Shown here: one piece after another, positions 1-7,570 of the stretch
How the letters are laid out: each line of letters opens with the position of its first letter
Numbering within the stretch: the first letter of the stretch is position 1
Assembly (NCBI RefSeq): GCF_025506275.1
Contig: NZ_QYCP01000075.1
Coordinates: 1-64,000 of the forward strand
Length of the DNA: 64,000 nt
Source: Brevibacterium permense
Lineage (GTDB): Bacteria; Actinomycetota; Actinomycetes; Actinomycetales; Brevibacteriaceae
Direction of reading: 5' to 3'
Position numbers and translations under genes: made by a program
Notes under the pieces: generated by a model
The model's input: only the letters and a program-made list of their open reading frames with translations
Databases searched by the model: none
Told to the model about the DNA's origin: nothing

Positions 1-1161
1 GCCGACCCCTCCGACCTGCTCGACCTCGCCGGACTCCTCACCGACGACGAGCTGGCGCTGCGCGAAAAGGTCCGCACTTTCGTCGACGAGCGGATCCGCC
101 CGAACATCGCCGACTGGTACGAAGGCGCGATCTTCCCGACCGAGATCGTGCGTGAGATGGGCGAGCTCGATCTCCTCGGCATGCATCTGCAGGGCTACGG
201 CTGCCCGGGGCGTTCCGCCGTCGAATACGGTCTCGCCGCCCTCGAACTCGAAGCCGGCGACTCCGGACTGCGCACCTTCGTCTCCGTCCAGGGATCGCTG
301 GCGATGTCGGCAATCCACAAGTTCGGCTCCGAGGCGCAGAAGAACCGCTACCTGCCCGGAATGGCCGCCGGAGAGATCATCGGCTGCTTCGGACTGACTG
401 AACCTACCGCCGGGTCCGACCCGGCATCCATGGCCACCACTGCCACACGTAACGCCGACGGATCTTGGACGCTCAACGGCGCCAAGCGCTGGATCGGTCT
501 GGCCTCGATCGCCGATATCGCCGTCATCTGGGCCGCCACCGACGACGGCATCCGCGGCTTCCTCGTGCCCACCGACACCCCCGGATTCACCGCCACCCCG
601 ATCACGCAGAAGCTGTCGATGCGGGCCTCCATCCAGTGCGATATCGAACTTGAGGACGTGAAATTGCCCGCCGAGGCGGTCCTGCCCGAGGTCACGGGAC
701 TGAAGGGGCCGTTCTCCTGCCTCAATGAGGCCCGGTACGGAATCATGTGGGGCGCCATGGGGGCCGCCCGCGACTCCTTCGAGGTCGCCCTCGACTACGC
801 ACAGAACCGCCTCCAGTTCGACAAGCCGCTCACCGCCTACCAGATCACTCAGGAGAAGCTGGTGAACATGGCCCTCGAGATCCAGAAGGGCACCCTCCTG
901 GCCATCCAGACAGGACGGCTCAAGGACGCCGGGACCCTCGATCCCGTGCAGATCTCCGTCGGAAAGCTGAATAACTGCCGCGAAGCCATCGCCATCTGCC
1001 GGGAAGCCCGGACGATGCTCGGCGGCAATGGCATCACCCTCGAATACTCACCGCTGCGGCACGCGAACAACCTCGAATCCGTGCGCACCTACGAAGGTAC
1101 CGACGAGGTCCACACCCTCATCCTCGGCCGCCACATCACCGGCCAGCAGGCATTCCGCTGA
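1..1161 (+). CDS. Glutaryl-CoA dehydrogenase-like acyl-CoA dehydrogenase (5' partial)
   Basis: The reading frame is open from the first base, so the N-terminus lies outside the window; 386 residues are visible. Seen: the FAD/substrate motif FGLTEPTAGSDP near residue 132, the central block CLNEARYGIMWGAMGAAR, and the C-terminal block with YEGTDEVH, whose Glu near residue 365 is the expected catalytic base, followed by LILGRHITG. This combination is closer to glutaryl-CoA dehydrogenase (FAD-dependent oxidative decarboxylation in lysine, tryptophan and aromatic catabolism) than to short-chain acyl-CoA dehydrogenases; that subfamily call is inference. The last 13 codons are duplicated 4.4 kb downstream at 5583-5631. 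Confidence 0.85.
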   Translation, partial: ADPSDLLDLAGLLTDDELALREKVRTFVDERIRPNIADWYEGAIFPTEIVREMGELDLLGMHLQGYGCPGRSAVEYGLAALELEAGDSGLRTFVSVQGSLAMSAIHKFGSEAQKNRYLPGMAAGEIIGCFGLTEPTAGSDPASMATTATRNADGSWTLNGAKRWIGLASIADIAVIWAATDDGIRGFLVPTDTPGFTATPITQKLSMRASIQCDIELEDVKLPAEAVLPEVTGLKGPFSCLNEARYGIMWGAMGAARDSFEVALDYAQNRLQFDKPLTAYQITQEKLVNMALEIQKGTLLAIQTGRLKDAGTLDPVQISVGKLNNCREAIAICREARTMLGGNGITLEYSPLRHANNLESVRTYEGTDEVHTLILGRHITGQQAFR

Positions 1162-1171
1162 TCTGAGTGGG
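1123..1171 (+). repeat. 49-bp direct repeat, left copy (3' end of acyl-CoA dehydrogenase)
   Basis: Bases 1123-1171 match 5583-5631 at 48 of 49 positions; the only difference is 1162 t versus 5622 g. The copy covers the last 13 codons and stop of the dehydrogenase plus 10 bases. The two copies bracket the tetronate cassette, which suggests insertion with target-end duplication. Confidence 0.9.
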
Positions 1172-1217
1172 TTGAAGCAGAGGCGGGCTGCATGGTCCGG
1201 GCAGGAAATTATTGGCG

Positions 1218-1262
1218 CATCGTTAGTTTGTACGTACACTGTGTACGTACAAACTAACGATG
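1218..1262 (+). promoter_or_regulatory. 45-bp perfect palindrome, probable GntR operator
   Basis: Two 22-base arms (1218-1239 and 1241-1262) are exact reverse complements around a single centre base at 1240. Each arm contains the self-complementary decamer TGTACGTACA, so the site holds two stacked operator-like units. It lies 37 bp before the permease start. GntR-family proteins bind GT/AC-centred palindromes, and the cassette ends with a GntR gene, so this is the best candidate for its binding site. The assignment is inference. Confidence 0.75.
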
Positions 1263-1298
1263 ATGCTCTCACATCACTTCTTGCAAAGGGGATTCGTC

Positions 1299-2321
1299 AT
1301 GGTTGCCGAATCGCAGATCAAAAGTCGCATTCCGCTTTTCGACGGGATGAATCGGATTCCGGGTGGAATCATGCTCATTCCGCTCATCCTCGGCTCCATT
1401 GTCGGGACCTTCTTCCCCGGATTCCTTGACCTCGGGAACTTCACCACGGCGCTATTCAAAGACTCGGCTCTACCGCTAATCGGCATCCTCATCTTCGCCA
1501 CGGGGATGCAGATCACATTGAAGACTTCGGGTCCGGTTCTGGCGACAGCGGGAACAATTCTCCTGACGAAATCACTCATTCCCGCAGCGCTGGTCGTCCT
1601 CTTGGGGCATTTCGTCGGGATCGACGGAATCCTGGGAGTCTCTATCCTTGCGCTGATCGTCACCATGGACAACAGCAACGGCGGCTTGTGGCTTGCCTTC
1701 ACCGGTCGTTATGGAGATGCCCGTGATCGGGGAGCGTATATGGCCTCAGCCATTAACGATGGTCCCTTCTTCTCAATGCTCTTCCTTGGCGCGGCAGGAC
1801 TTGCCGACATTCCCTACACTCTGCTTCTGGCTGCAGTGATCCCGCTCGTTCTCGGTATCATCGTCGGCAACCTCGATGAGAAATGGACCGAGATCATGCG
1901 TCCAATTCCGAATATGGTGATCCCGTTCTTCGCCTTTGCCCTCGGAACCGGAATCGATCTCGGAAACGTCGTCACTGGTGGCCTTTCGGGCCTTTTGGTC
2001 GGCGCCTTTGCCACTCTCTTCACCGGAACTTTGGCGTACTTCGGATACCGGTGGATCCTCCGTCGTGGCAATCAATCCGGAATCGGAATTGCCTCGGCGA
2101 CGACAGCAGGAAACGCCATCGCCACCCCAGCGATCATCGCTGGCGCTGATCCGACGTTCGAGCCCTTCGTCGAGGTCGCAACAGCCCAGGTCGCCTCGGC
2201 AGTTCTCGTCTCCGCCGTTCTCGCTCCGCTCCTCGCCGCTTGGGTCCTCAAACGGGAGCGCGGACTCAAAGCTCAGGACGAGAATACCGAGTCAGCCCCG
2301 CTGCGCCCCGAGGGACTGTGA
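1299..2321 (+). CDS. KdgT-family sugar-acid permease of a tetronate cassette
   Basis: A 340-residue, strongly hydrophobic protein with about ten membrane segments, of the 2-keto-3-deoxygluconate permease (KdgT) family. Family-like stretches include MNRIPGGIMLIPLILGSIVG near the N-terminus, TMDNSNGGLWLAFTG in the middle and TTAGNAIATPAI near the end. The start at 1299 is chosen because AAAGGGG lies 7 bases upstream; an earlier ATG at 1260 sits inside the palindrome. KdgT-like permeases paired with DUF1537 kinases and PdxA2 are known in D-threonate/erythronate catabolism, so the substrate is probably a tetronate rather than KDG. It is first in a tight four-gene cluster whose codon use is visibly less G+C-rich than the flanks. 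Confidence 0.85.
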   Translation: MVAESQIKSRIPLFDGMNRIPGGIMLIPLILGSIVGTFFPGFLDLGNFTTALFKDSALPLIGILIFATGMQITLKTSGPVLATAGTILLTKSLIPAALVVLLGHFVGIDGILGVSILALIVTMDNSNGGLWLAFTGRYGDARDRGAYMASAINDGPFFSMLFLGAAGLADIPYTLLLAAVIPLVLGIIVGNLDEKWTEIMRPIPNMVIPFFAFALGTGIDLGNVVTGGLSGLLVGAFATLFTGTLAYFGYRWILRRGNQSGIGIASATTAGNAIATPAIIAGADPTFEPFVEVATAQVASAVLVSAVLAPLLAAWVLKRERGLKAQDENTESAPLRPEGL

Positions 2322-3565
2322 CATCCCCGGCAGTCCTCGTCGTCGCCGACGACCTGACTGGAGCAACTGACTCGTCTGTGCAGTTCGCGCGTGCCGGTTG
2401 GCAGGCGCGACTTCAACTCGACGAGTCCGTCAGCGAGAATCAGTCGAACGGGACGGTGAGTGCGCGAGTTACCGACGCTCGTGCCATGAACGACGACGAA
2501 GCACGTCAACTGACGCGGGAAGCAGTGCTCGCTGGTACTGCTGGTCAAGATCAGTGCCTCTTCCTCAAGATCGACTCAACCCTGAGAGGCTCCGTCGCCG
2601 CGCAGATCGACGGCGCCCTGGCTGGATGGAAGACTGGACAACCGGAAGCGGTGGCCCTTGTCTGCCCTGCCTACCCGGCGATGGGTCGGACCGTCATCGG
2701 AGGCAGGCTGCTCGTCGACGGTACCCCGGTTGACGAGACAGCCATCGGAAACGACCCGGTCACGCCGGTGACAACCTCATTTGTGGCGGAAATACTGCCT
2801 GACAGCGAAGCTTTCAACGGCTCAATCGAGCACGAGCACCTAAGGCGTGCCATCAAAAGGGCTCAAGGCTCGGGCACCGCGTCTCTGACGGTGGACGCCC
2901 GCACCGACAACGATCTCAGTACCATCGCGGAGGTGGTCGCAGAGTTCGGCGGCACCGTCGTTCCTGTCGGCTCCGCTGGGTTGGCTTCCGCTCTCTCAAC
3001 TGTCTGGGGCTCAGAACTGGAATTCCGGGAATGGGTCGTGCCGACCTGCCGTCGACTTATTATCGTGGCTAGCTCTCTGCACACCGTGACCCGCGAGCAG
3101 ATCGTCGCACTCACTGAGTCAATGGCTGGAGCAGTCGAAGTCTGGAAGCCTGATCTGACGCAGATCCTGCACCGGGAATCACGTCGAGCATGGCTGGAAG
3201 AGGTGCGCGCAGATGACTCATCTGCGCCTGTCGTCGTCATCGATGCCCCAGCTGGACGGACAGTCCAGACGGACCTAGTCGCAGAATTTATCGCTGAGAC
3301 GACGGCCGAACTCACCGGGTCGGATCCATCGACAGGACTCATGTTGTTGGGCGGTGAAGGAGCGCGAGCAGTGCTCAACCGGCTCGGCGCTCGCGGCCTG
3401 CTTATTCATTCGACGGTGCGGGAAGGCATCCCGATCGGCACCATCGACGGCGGGAATCGCCACGGGACAACTGTCGTCACAAAAGCCGGCGGCTTCGGTC
3501 GCCTCCCTGATGTTGCATATATTGCTGCAGATCTGCTTGGCATCGAGCTAGAAGGAAAAGAATAA
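2318..3565 (+). CDS. Four-carbon acid sugar kinase, DUF1537 family
   Basis: About 415 residues. The N-terminal DUF1537 domain opens with VVADDLTGATDSSVQFARAG and has LFLKIDSTLRGS and VCPAYPAMGRTVIGG. The C-terminal nucleotide-binding domain carries LLGGEGARAVLNRLGARG and IPIGTIDGG. The family phosphorylates D-threonate, D-/L-erythronate or 3-oxo-tetronate at C4 using ATP. The GTG at 2318 is preferred because it overlaps the permease stop as GTGA and begins just before the conserved ADDLTG motif; its GAGGG is only 3 bases upstream, so the start is not certain. Together with PdxA2 downstream it would feed dihydroxyacetone phosphate into central metabolism. Substrate stereochemistry cannot be read from sequence. 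Confidence 0.88.
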   Translation: MTSPAVLVVADDLTGATDSSVQFARAGWQARLQLDESVSENQSNGTVSARVTDARAMNDDEARQLTREAVLAGTAGQDQCLFLKIDSTLRGSVAAQIDGALAGWKTGQPEAVALVCPAYPAMGRTVIGGRLLVDGTPVDETAIGNDPVTPVTTSFVAEILPDSEAFNGSIEHEHLRRAIKRAQGSGTASLTVDARTDNDLSTIAEVVAEFGGTVVPVGSAGLASALSTVWGSELEFREWVVPTCRRLIIVASSLHTVTREQIVALTESMAGAVEVWKPDLTQILHRESRRAWLEEVRADDSSAPVVVIDAPAGRTVQTDLVAEFIAETTAELTGSDPSTGLMLLGGEGARAVLNRLGARGLLIHSTVREGIPIGTIDGGNRHGTTVVTKAGGFGRLPDVAYIAADLLGIELEGKE

Positions 3566-4590
3566 TGTCACTACCTGTTTTGGCCATCACTTTGGGAGAC
3601 GTTGCAGGGATCGGTCCCGAGATCACCGCGAAGTCACTTCTCGGACACGACGAGCTGCGTGAGAAGTGCGTGCCGGTCGTCATCGGCGATGTGGCCTCGG
3701 TCCGGCGCGGAGTCGAAGCAGTTGGAGGGGAAGCCTCGGCAGTTCGAGAGATCAGCTCGCCTGCTGAAGCTCGCAACATTCCCGGCACCGTTGAGGTCGT
3801 TCAGGTCGGTCAGGATCTGAGCGATGTCGTCGTCGGCGAGCTCAGCGCAGCTGCGGGAGACGGTTCTTATCGGTACGTCGTCGAAGCGTGTCGACTGGCC
3901 AAGGCCGGGGACGTTGACGGCATTGTCACTGCACCGCTGAACAAAGCCGCGATGCACGCCGGCGGTCACCAGTTTCCCGGCCACACCGAGCTGCTTGCCC
4001 ATGAGTTCGGTGTCAAGGATTACTCCTTGGTCCTCTCCGCGGGAGACCTCTATTTCTTTCACCTGACCACACATGTATCAATGCGCCAGGCGATCGAGGA
4101 CATCACCTACGGTCGCACGCTCAGCGTCCTCAAACTCGCAGGCGCCTTTGCCAAATCGATGGGTACTCCGGACGAACTGATCGGACTTGCCGGACTCAAC
4201 CCGCACGCTGGGGAGAACCGCCTGTTCGGTAATGAGGATGCCGATGTTCTAGCGCCAGCCGTCGCCGCGGCGAAGGACTCCGGGCTCAACGTAGACGGGC
4301 CGCTCCCCGGCGATGCTCTCATTCCCTCTGCAGTGCGCGGCAAGGTCAACCTCGTTGTCGTTTGCTACCACGACCAAGGTCACGCTCCGTTCAAGGCTGT
4401 CTACGGCGATGACGGCGTCAACATCACCGTCGGTCTGCCCGTAGTTCGCGTGTCCGTCGACCACGGCACAGCCTTCGATATCGCCGGACGGGGAATCGCA
4501 CGCGAGACCAGCCTTGTGCTGTCTATCGAACGCGCCGCGGCTCTGGCACCCGAATGGGGTGTCGTGTGGGAAGCCGCGCAAGTGATGTGA
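3565..4590 (+). CDS. pdxA2: PdxA2-type 4-phospho-tetronate dehydrogenase
   Basis: 341 residues of the PdxA family (NAD-dependent oxidative decarboxylation of a 4-phosphorylated hydroxy acid, metal-dependent). Seen: GDVAGIGPE at residues 11-19, TAPLNKAA, FPGHTE, GLNPHAGE and YHDQGHAPFK (metal-ligand histidines), and VSVDHGTAFDIAGRG near the end. The second residue of the first motif is Val where many homologues have Pro. Next to a DUF1537 kinase, the known role is oxidation of 4-phospho-D-threonate or -erythronate to dihydroxyacetone phosphate and CO2, not pyridoxine synthesis. The start overlaps the kinase stop by one base (TAATG), indicating translational coupling. Confidence 0.9.
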   Translation: MSLPVLAITLGDVAGIGPEITAKSLLGHDELREKCVPVVIGDVASVRRGVEAVGGEASAVREISSPAEARNIPGTVEVVQVGQDLSDVVVGELSAAAGDGSYRYVVEACRLAKAGDVDGIVTAPLNKAAMHAGGHQFPGHTELLAHEFGVKDYSLVLSAGDLYFFHLTTHVSMRQAIEDITYGRTLSVLKLAGAFAKSMGTPDELIGLAGLNPHAGENRLFGNEDADVLAPAVAAAKDSGLNVDGPLPGDALIPSAVRGKVNLVVVCYHDQGHAPFKAVYGDDGVNITVGLPVVRVSVDHGTAFDIAGRGIARETSLVLSIERAAALAPEWGVVWEAAQVM

Positions 4591-4649
4591 GATATTCTGA
4601 TCCGGCCGGGTGAGTCAGCCGAAGGTCCCCGTTCGGACAGAGGAGAATC

Positions 4650-5543
4650 ATGTGGATCGATGATCAGTCTCCCACCAGACTCGACCCTGCGTCCGATGTC
4701 CCGTTGCACAGGCAACTTGGTGATACGGTGCGAACTGCAATTGCAGGTGGTCAGCTGCCTCCTGGGACTCGATTGCCTACTGAAGCTCAGTTCCAGGAGC
4801 GATTTGGAATCTCCCGGTCGGTAGTCAGGCAGGCGCTGTCGGGACTCACCAGTGATGGTCTGATCCAACGAGGCCGAGGACGCGGAAGCGTTGTTGCACC
4901 GAAGCATGAGCATCACCGGGCGGTTCAGAAGATGTCTGGACTGTCTGCTCAGATTGCTACCTCCGACGACGTAGTTACTACCGAAGTTCTTCGACTCGAG
5001 AGCGAAGCTGATCCTCGGGCAGAGGCGGCTCTAGGGACTTCGGATCTCGTATCGATATTGCGTCTACGCAGTGTCGGAAGCGAGCCGATTGCACTTATCC
5101 ACACATGGTTGGCAAGGTCGACTGTGCCGGGACTGCAAGCCAGCGACCTTGTCGATGTCTCTCTGCACGAGACTCTCGCAGCGCGTTATGGGGTCCCCGT
5201 TTCCGCTGGGCGCAGGCAAGTGCGAGCAGTCGCAGCTTCGGGATCTGTGGCTGCCGAAATGTCCGTGCCAGTCGGCGCTCCATTGCTGGTGCTAGAAGGC
5301 ACCAGTCTCGATTCTGCAGGGTCAGCCATAGAATACTTCTGCACCTGGCACAGAGGCGATCAGGTAGCTTTCGATGTCGATGCAGGGGCCAATGCCCAGG
5401 ACAATTCGCGCTCGTTCAAATCAGGAAGCGTGAATCCACACAGTTCGCCAGACGAAGCCTTGGGACTGAGCGTCAGTGCACTACAACTCGCTGAGTCCTT
5501 GACAGAATTTGCTGCGCGTATCTCAGATGAGTCTCAAAGTTGA
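4650..5543 (+). CDS. GntR/HutC-type transcriptional regulator with UTRA-like effector domain
   Basis: 297 residues. The N-terminal winged helix-turn-helix (about residues 17-85) shows PLHRQLGDTVRTAIAGGQL, LPTEAQFQERFGISRSVVRQAL and RGRGRGSVVAP, standard for GntR proteins. The C-terminal half resembles the UTRA fold that binds small-molecule effectors. A strong AGGAGA lies 6 bases before the ATG. It is last in the cassette, 59 bp after pdxA2, and probably acts locally on the 1218-1262 palindrome with a tetronate or its phosphate as inducer; this is inference. The tail after about residue 250 looks poorly conserved. Confidence 0.88.
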   Translation: MWIDDQSPTRLDPASDVPLHRQLGDTVRTAIAGGQLPPGTRLPTEAQFQERFGISRSVVRQALSGLTSDGLIQRGRGRGSVVAPKHEHHRAVQKMSGLSAQIATSDDVVTTEVLRLESEADPRAEAALGTSDLVSILRLRSVGSEPIALIHTWLARSTVPGLQASDLVDVSLHETLAARYGVPVSAGRRQVRAVAASGSVAAEMSVPVGAPLLVLEGTSLDSAGSAIEYFCTWHRGDQVAFDVDAGANAQDNSRSFKSGSVNPHSSPDEALGLSVSALQLAESLTEFAARISDESQS

Positions 5544-5582
5544 ATTGCTGGGCACCTTTTGATGAGTTAACTATTCGGGGGA

Positions 5583-5631
5583 CTCGGCCGCCACATCACC
5601 GGCCAGCAGGCATTCCGCTGAGCTGAGTGGG
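5583..5631 (+). repeat. 49-bp direct repeat, right copy
   Basis: Second copy of the dehydrogenase 3' end (13 codons, stop, 10 more bases), 48 of 49 identical to 1123-1171. It lies outside any gene, 39 bp after the GntR stop. It marks the right edge of the inserted tetronate cassette. Confidence 0.9.
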
Positions 5632-5655
5632 GCTGCAGTCGGCCGGTACCCAAGG

Positions 5656-6562
5656 TCAGCCGCTGACCTGCATCCCGCCGACCCACACCTCGGCGGGGGT
5701 GCGCAGACCCTCCAGGTCAGTCAGTGGATCGGTCCCGAGGACCAGTAGATCCGCACGGCCGCCGTCGACAATCCGCCCCCGGTCATCCAGCCCGAGCGCA
5801 TCGGCTGCGCCCGAGGCGGCCGACCGGACCGCCTCGGCGGCAGTCATCCCGGCTTCGAGGAGATAGCCGAGCTCATCGTGCAGCGACGCACCGTGGGGCA
5901 CGGGCGCGAACGGCGTCTCATTCGCGTCGGTGCCCGCAATGATCCGCGCCCCCGCCTCATGCAGGGCGCGCACATTCGCCAGAGCGAGCGCGAACGCGGA
6001 ATCGGCACGCTCGCCGAGGCGGGCGTCGGCAATCGCACGCATCATCACCAAAGTGGGGGAGACGATGGTGCCCGTCTCGACGATCCGAGAGATCGTCGCC
6101 TCGCTCAGCCGTGCCCCGAACGGGACATGCGTGAGCACATCGACACCGGCCTCGAGGCCGCGATCGAACGCCCCCGGAGTGACCGCATGGGCGACGGTGA
6201 GCAGCCCCCGGCCACGGGCACCGTCGACGAGCGCCCGCAGCGTCGGAATATCGAGGGCGGGCACCTCGGTGGCGCCCCGATCCTCGATGATGATCTTGAT
6301 GAGATCTGCTCCGCCGGCCTCCCTCCAGTCGAGGAACCGCTCGGCATCGTCGGGCCCGGTGACACCGGATTCGATGGGGAATCCCATCGCCTCGATCTGC
6401 GTGCTGCCCGGCGCCGAGGCGGCCGATCCGGCGCTGACGATCCCCGGGATTCCGCGGTCGGACCGGAATTCTTCGACAAACGAGTCCGGATGCGTGCCGA
6501 GATCGACGAGCGTCGTCAGCCCCGAGTGAAGAGCACCGACGAGCATTGCGCAGAATCGTCAT
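5656..6562 (-). pseudogene. Amidohydrolase-family gene with N-terminal deletion
   Basis: The main frame (6546 to 5656, 296 aa) matches the C-terminal three quarters of an imidazolonepropionase/prolidase-type amidohydrolase: GLTTLVDLGTHPD, LIKIIIEDRG (Lys ligand), TVAHAVTPGAF, LTHVPFGA, IIAGTDANE (Asp ligand) and DDRGRIVDGGRADLLVLGTDPL. The N-terminal beta-sandwich and the HxH metal motif, roughly the first 90 residues, are absent. A second ATG at 6562 in another frame encodes MTILRNAR, the usual beginning of such enzymes, directly before the junction. The simplest reading is an internal deletion that fused the first codons out of frame to the body. It is probably non-functional; a short protein from 6546 cannot be excluded. 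Confidence 0.65.
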
Positions 6563-6597
6563 TGACCCACCCTAGTCACCGCAGGCACCCGCCGTCC

Positions 6598-7482
6598 TCA
6601 CAGTTCCGGGAACGTGACCCCGGTCAGCTCTTCGGACACCGCCCACAGTCGGCGAGCCACCTCGGTGTCGGTGGACTTCGCCGAACGGGAGGCGAACCCC
6701 GGTCTTCCGCGGATCTCGAACGGACCGGTGGGGCCGATGTAGCTGCCACCGGGCAGATCGGCGACAGCGGCACAGAGCGTCGGCCGTGCCCCGTTCTGCT
6801 CGCTCTGGGCGACCACCCGGGTGAACGCACGGCTGACTCGGGCGTCCAAGGAGCCGTCGTCGCTGGACCCGAAGAGGTTCGTCGCCGCCAACCCCGGATG
6901 GGCCGCCGTCGCGAGCACCGAGGATGACCGTTCGGACAGTCGACGTTGGAGTTCACAGGTGAAGAGCAGGTTCGCCAGCTTCGACTGACCATAGGCGGCC
7001 ATCGGCCGATACGGTCGGCCCGTCCATTGGAGGTCGTCGAATTCGATCGTGCCGAACCGGTGGGCGATGGAAGCGACGGTGACGATGCGCTCACGCACCT
7101 GCGGGAGCAGCAGATTCGTCAGGGCGAAATGGCCGAGGTGGTTCGTCCCGAACTGCGATTCGAACCTGTCGACGGTCCGGTACAGGGGCGGGATCATGAT
7201 TCCCGCATTGTTGATGAGGAGATCGATCGGATCGGTGAAGTCCGCTGCGAAATCGTGCACCGAGGACAGATCGGCGAGGTCGAGGTCGCGCACCTCCGTA
7301 CTGCCGGACATCGTCGTTGCGGCGGCTTCACCCTTCGCGCGATTGCGCACGGCCAGGATGACGTGGGCACCGCGGCTTGCGAGTACCCGAGCTGTCACCC
7401 GACCGAGACCGCTGTTCGCGCCGGTGATGAGAACCGAGCGCCCTGTGAGATCGGGAATGCCGAAGTCGATCGGAGAAGTCAT
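6598..7482 (-). CDS. Short-chain dehydrogenase/reductase (retinol dehydrogenase-like)
   Basis: 294 residues with a Rossmann fold: cofactor motif TGANSGLG around residue 20, NNAG around residue 91, active-site Ser in VTVASIAHRFG and YGQSK with catalytic Tyr and Lys. The long C-terminal region with AAHPGLAATNLF places it with the retinol-dehydrogenase/WWOX-like SDRs, usually NADP-dependent; the substrate is unknown. It is divergent from the ABC exporter at 7566 and directly upstream of the damaged amidohydrolase. Confidence 0.82.
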   Translation of the reverse strand: MTSPIDFGIPDLTGRSVLITGANSGLGRVTARVLASRGAHVILAVRNRAKGEAAATTMSGSTEVRDLDLADLSSVHDFAADFTDPIDLLINNAGIMIPPLYRTVDRFESQFGTNHLGHFALTNLLLPQVRERIVTVASIAHRFGTIEFDDLQWTGRPYRPMAAYGQSKLANLLFTCELQRRLSERSSSVLATAAHPGLAATNLFGSSDDGSLDARVSRAFTRVVAQSEQNGARPTLCAAVADLPGGSYIGPTGPFEIRGRPGFASRSAKSTDTEVARRLWAVSEELTGVTFPEL

Positions 7483-7551
7483 GAGGCCATCCTAGATTTC
7501 CGCCCTGGCAGTCGGCTGTTCAACCGAGCCGCCACCGCACCACCGAATTTG

Positions 7552-7570
7552 TTAGGGTAGCCTTCGTGCC
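7552..7570 (+). promoter_or_regulatory. Promoter with partial iron-box similarity; probable leaderless start
   Basis: TTAGGGTAGCCT matches 10 of the first 12 positions of the actinobacterial DmdR/IdeR box, but the right half is poor. A TAGGGT -10-like hexamer (7553-7558) ends 7 bases before the GTG at 7566, and no ribosome-binding site is present, which fits leaderless transcription. Iron control is speculative. Confidence 0.35.

Noticed and set aside
1172-5582. Integrative element or transposon carrying the tetronate genes
   Set aside because: No integrase, transposase, terminal inverted repeats or short target duplication is present inside the repeats. Only an insertion with a 49-bp direct repeat can be supported.
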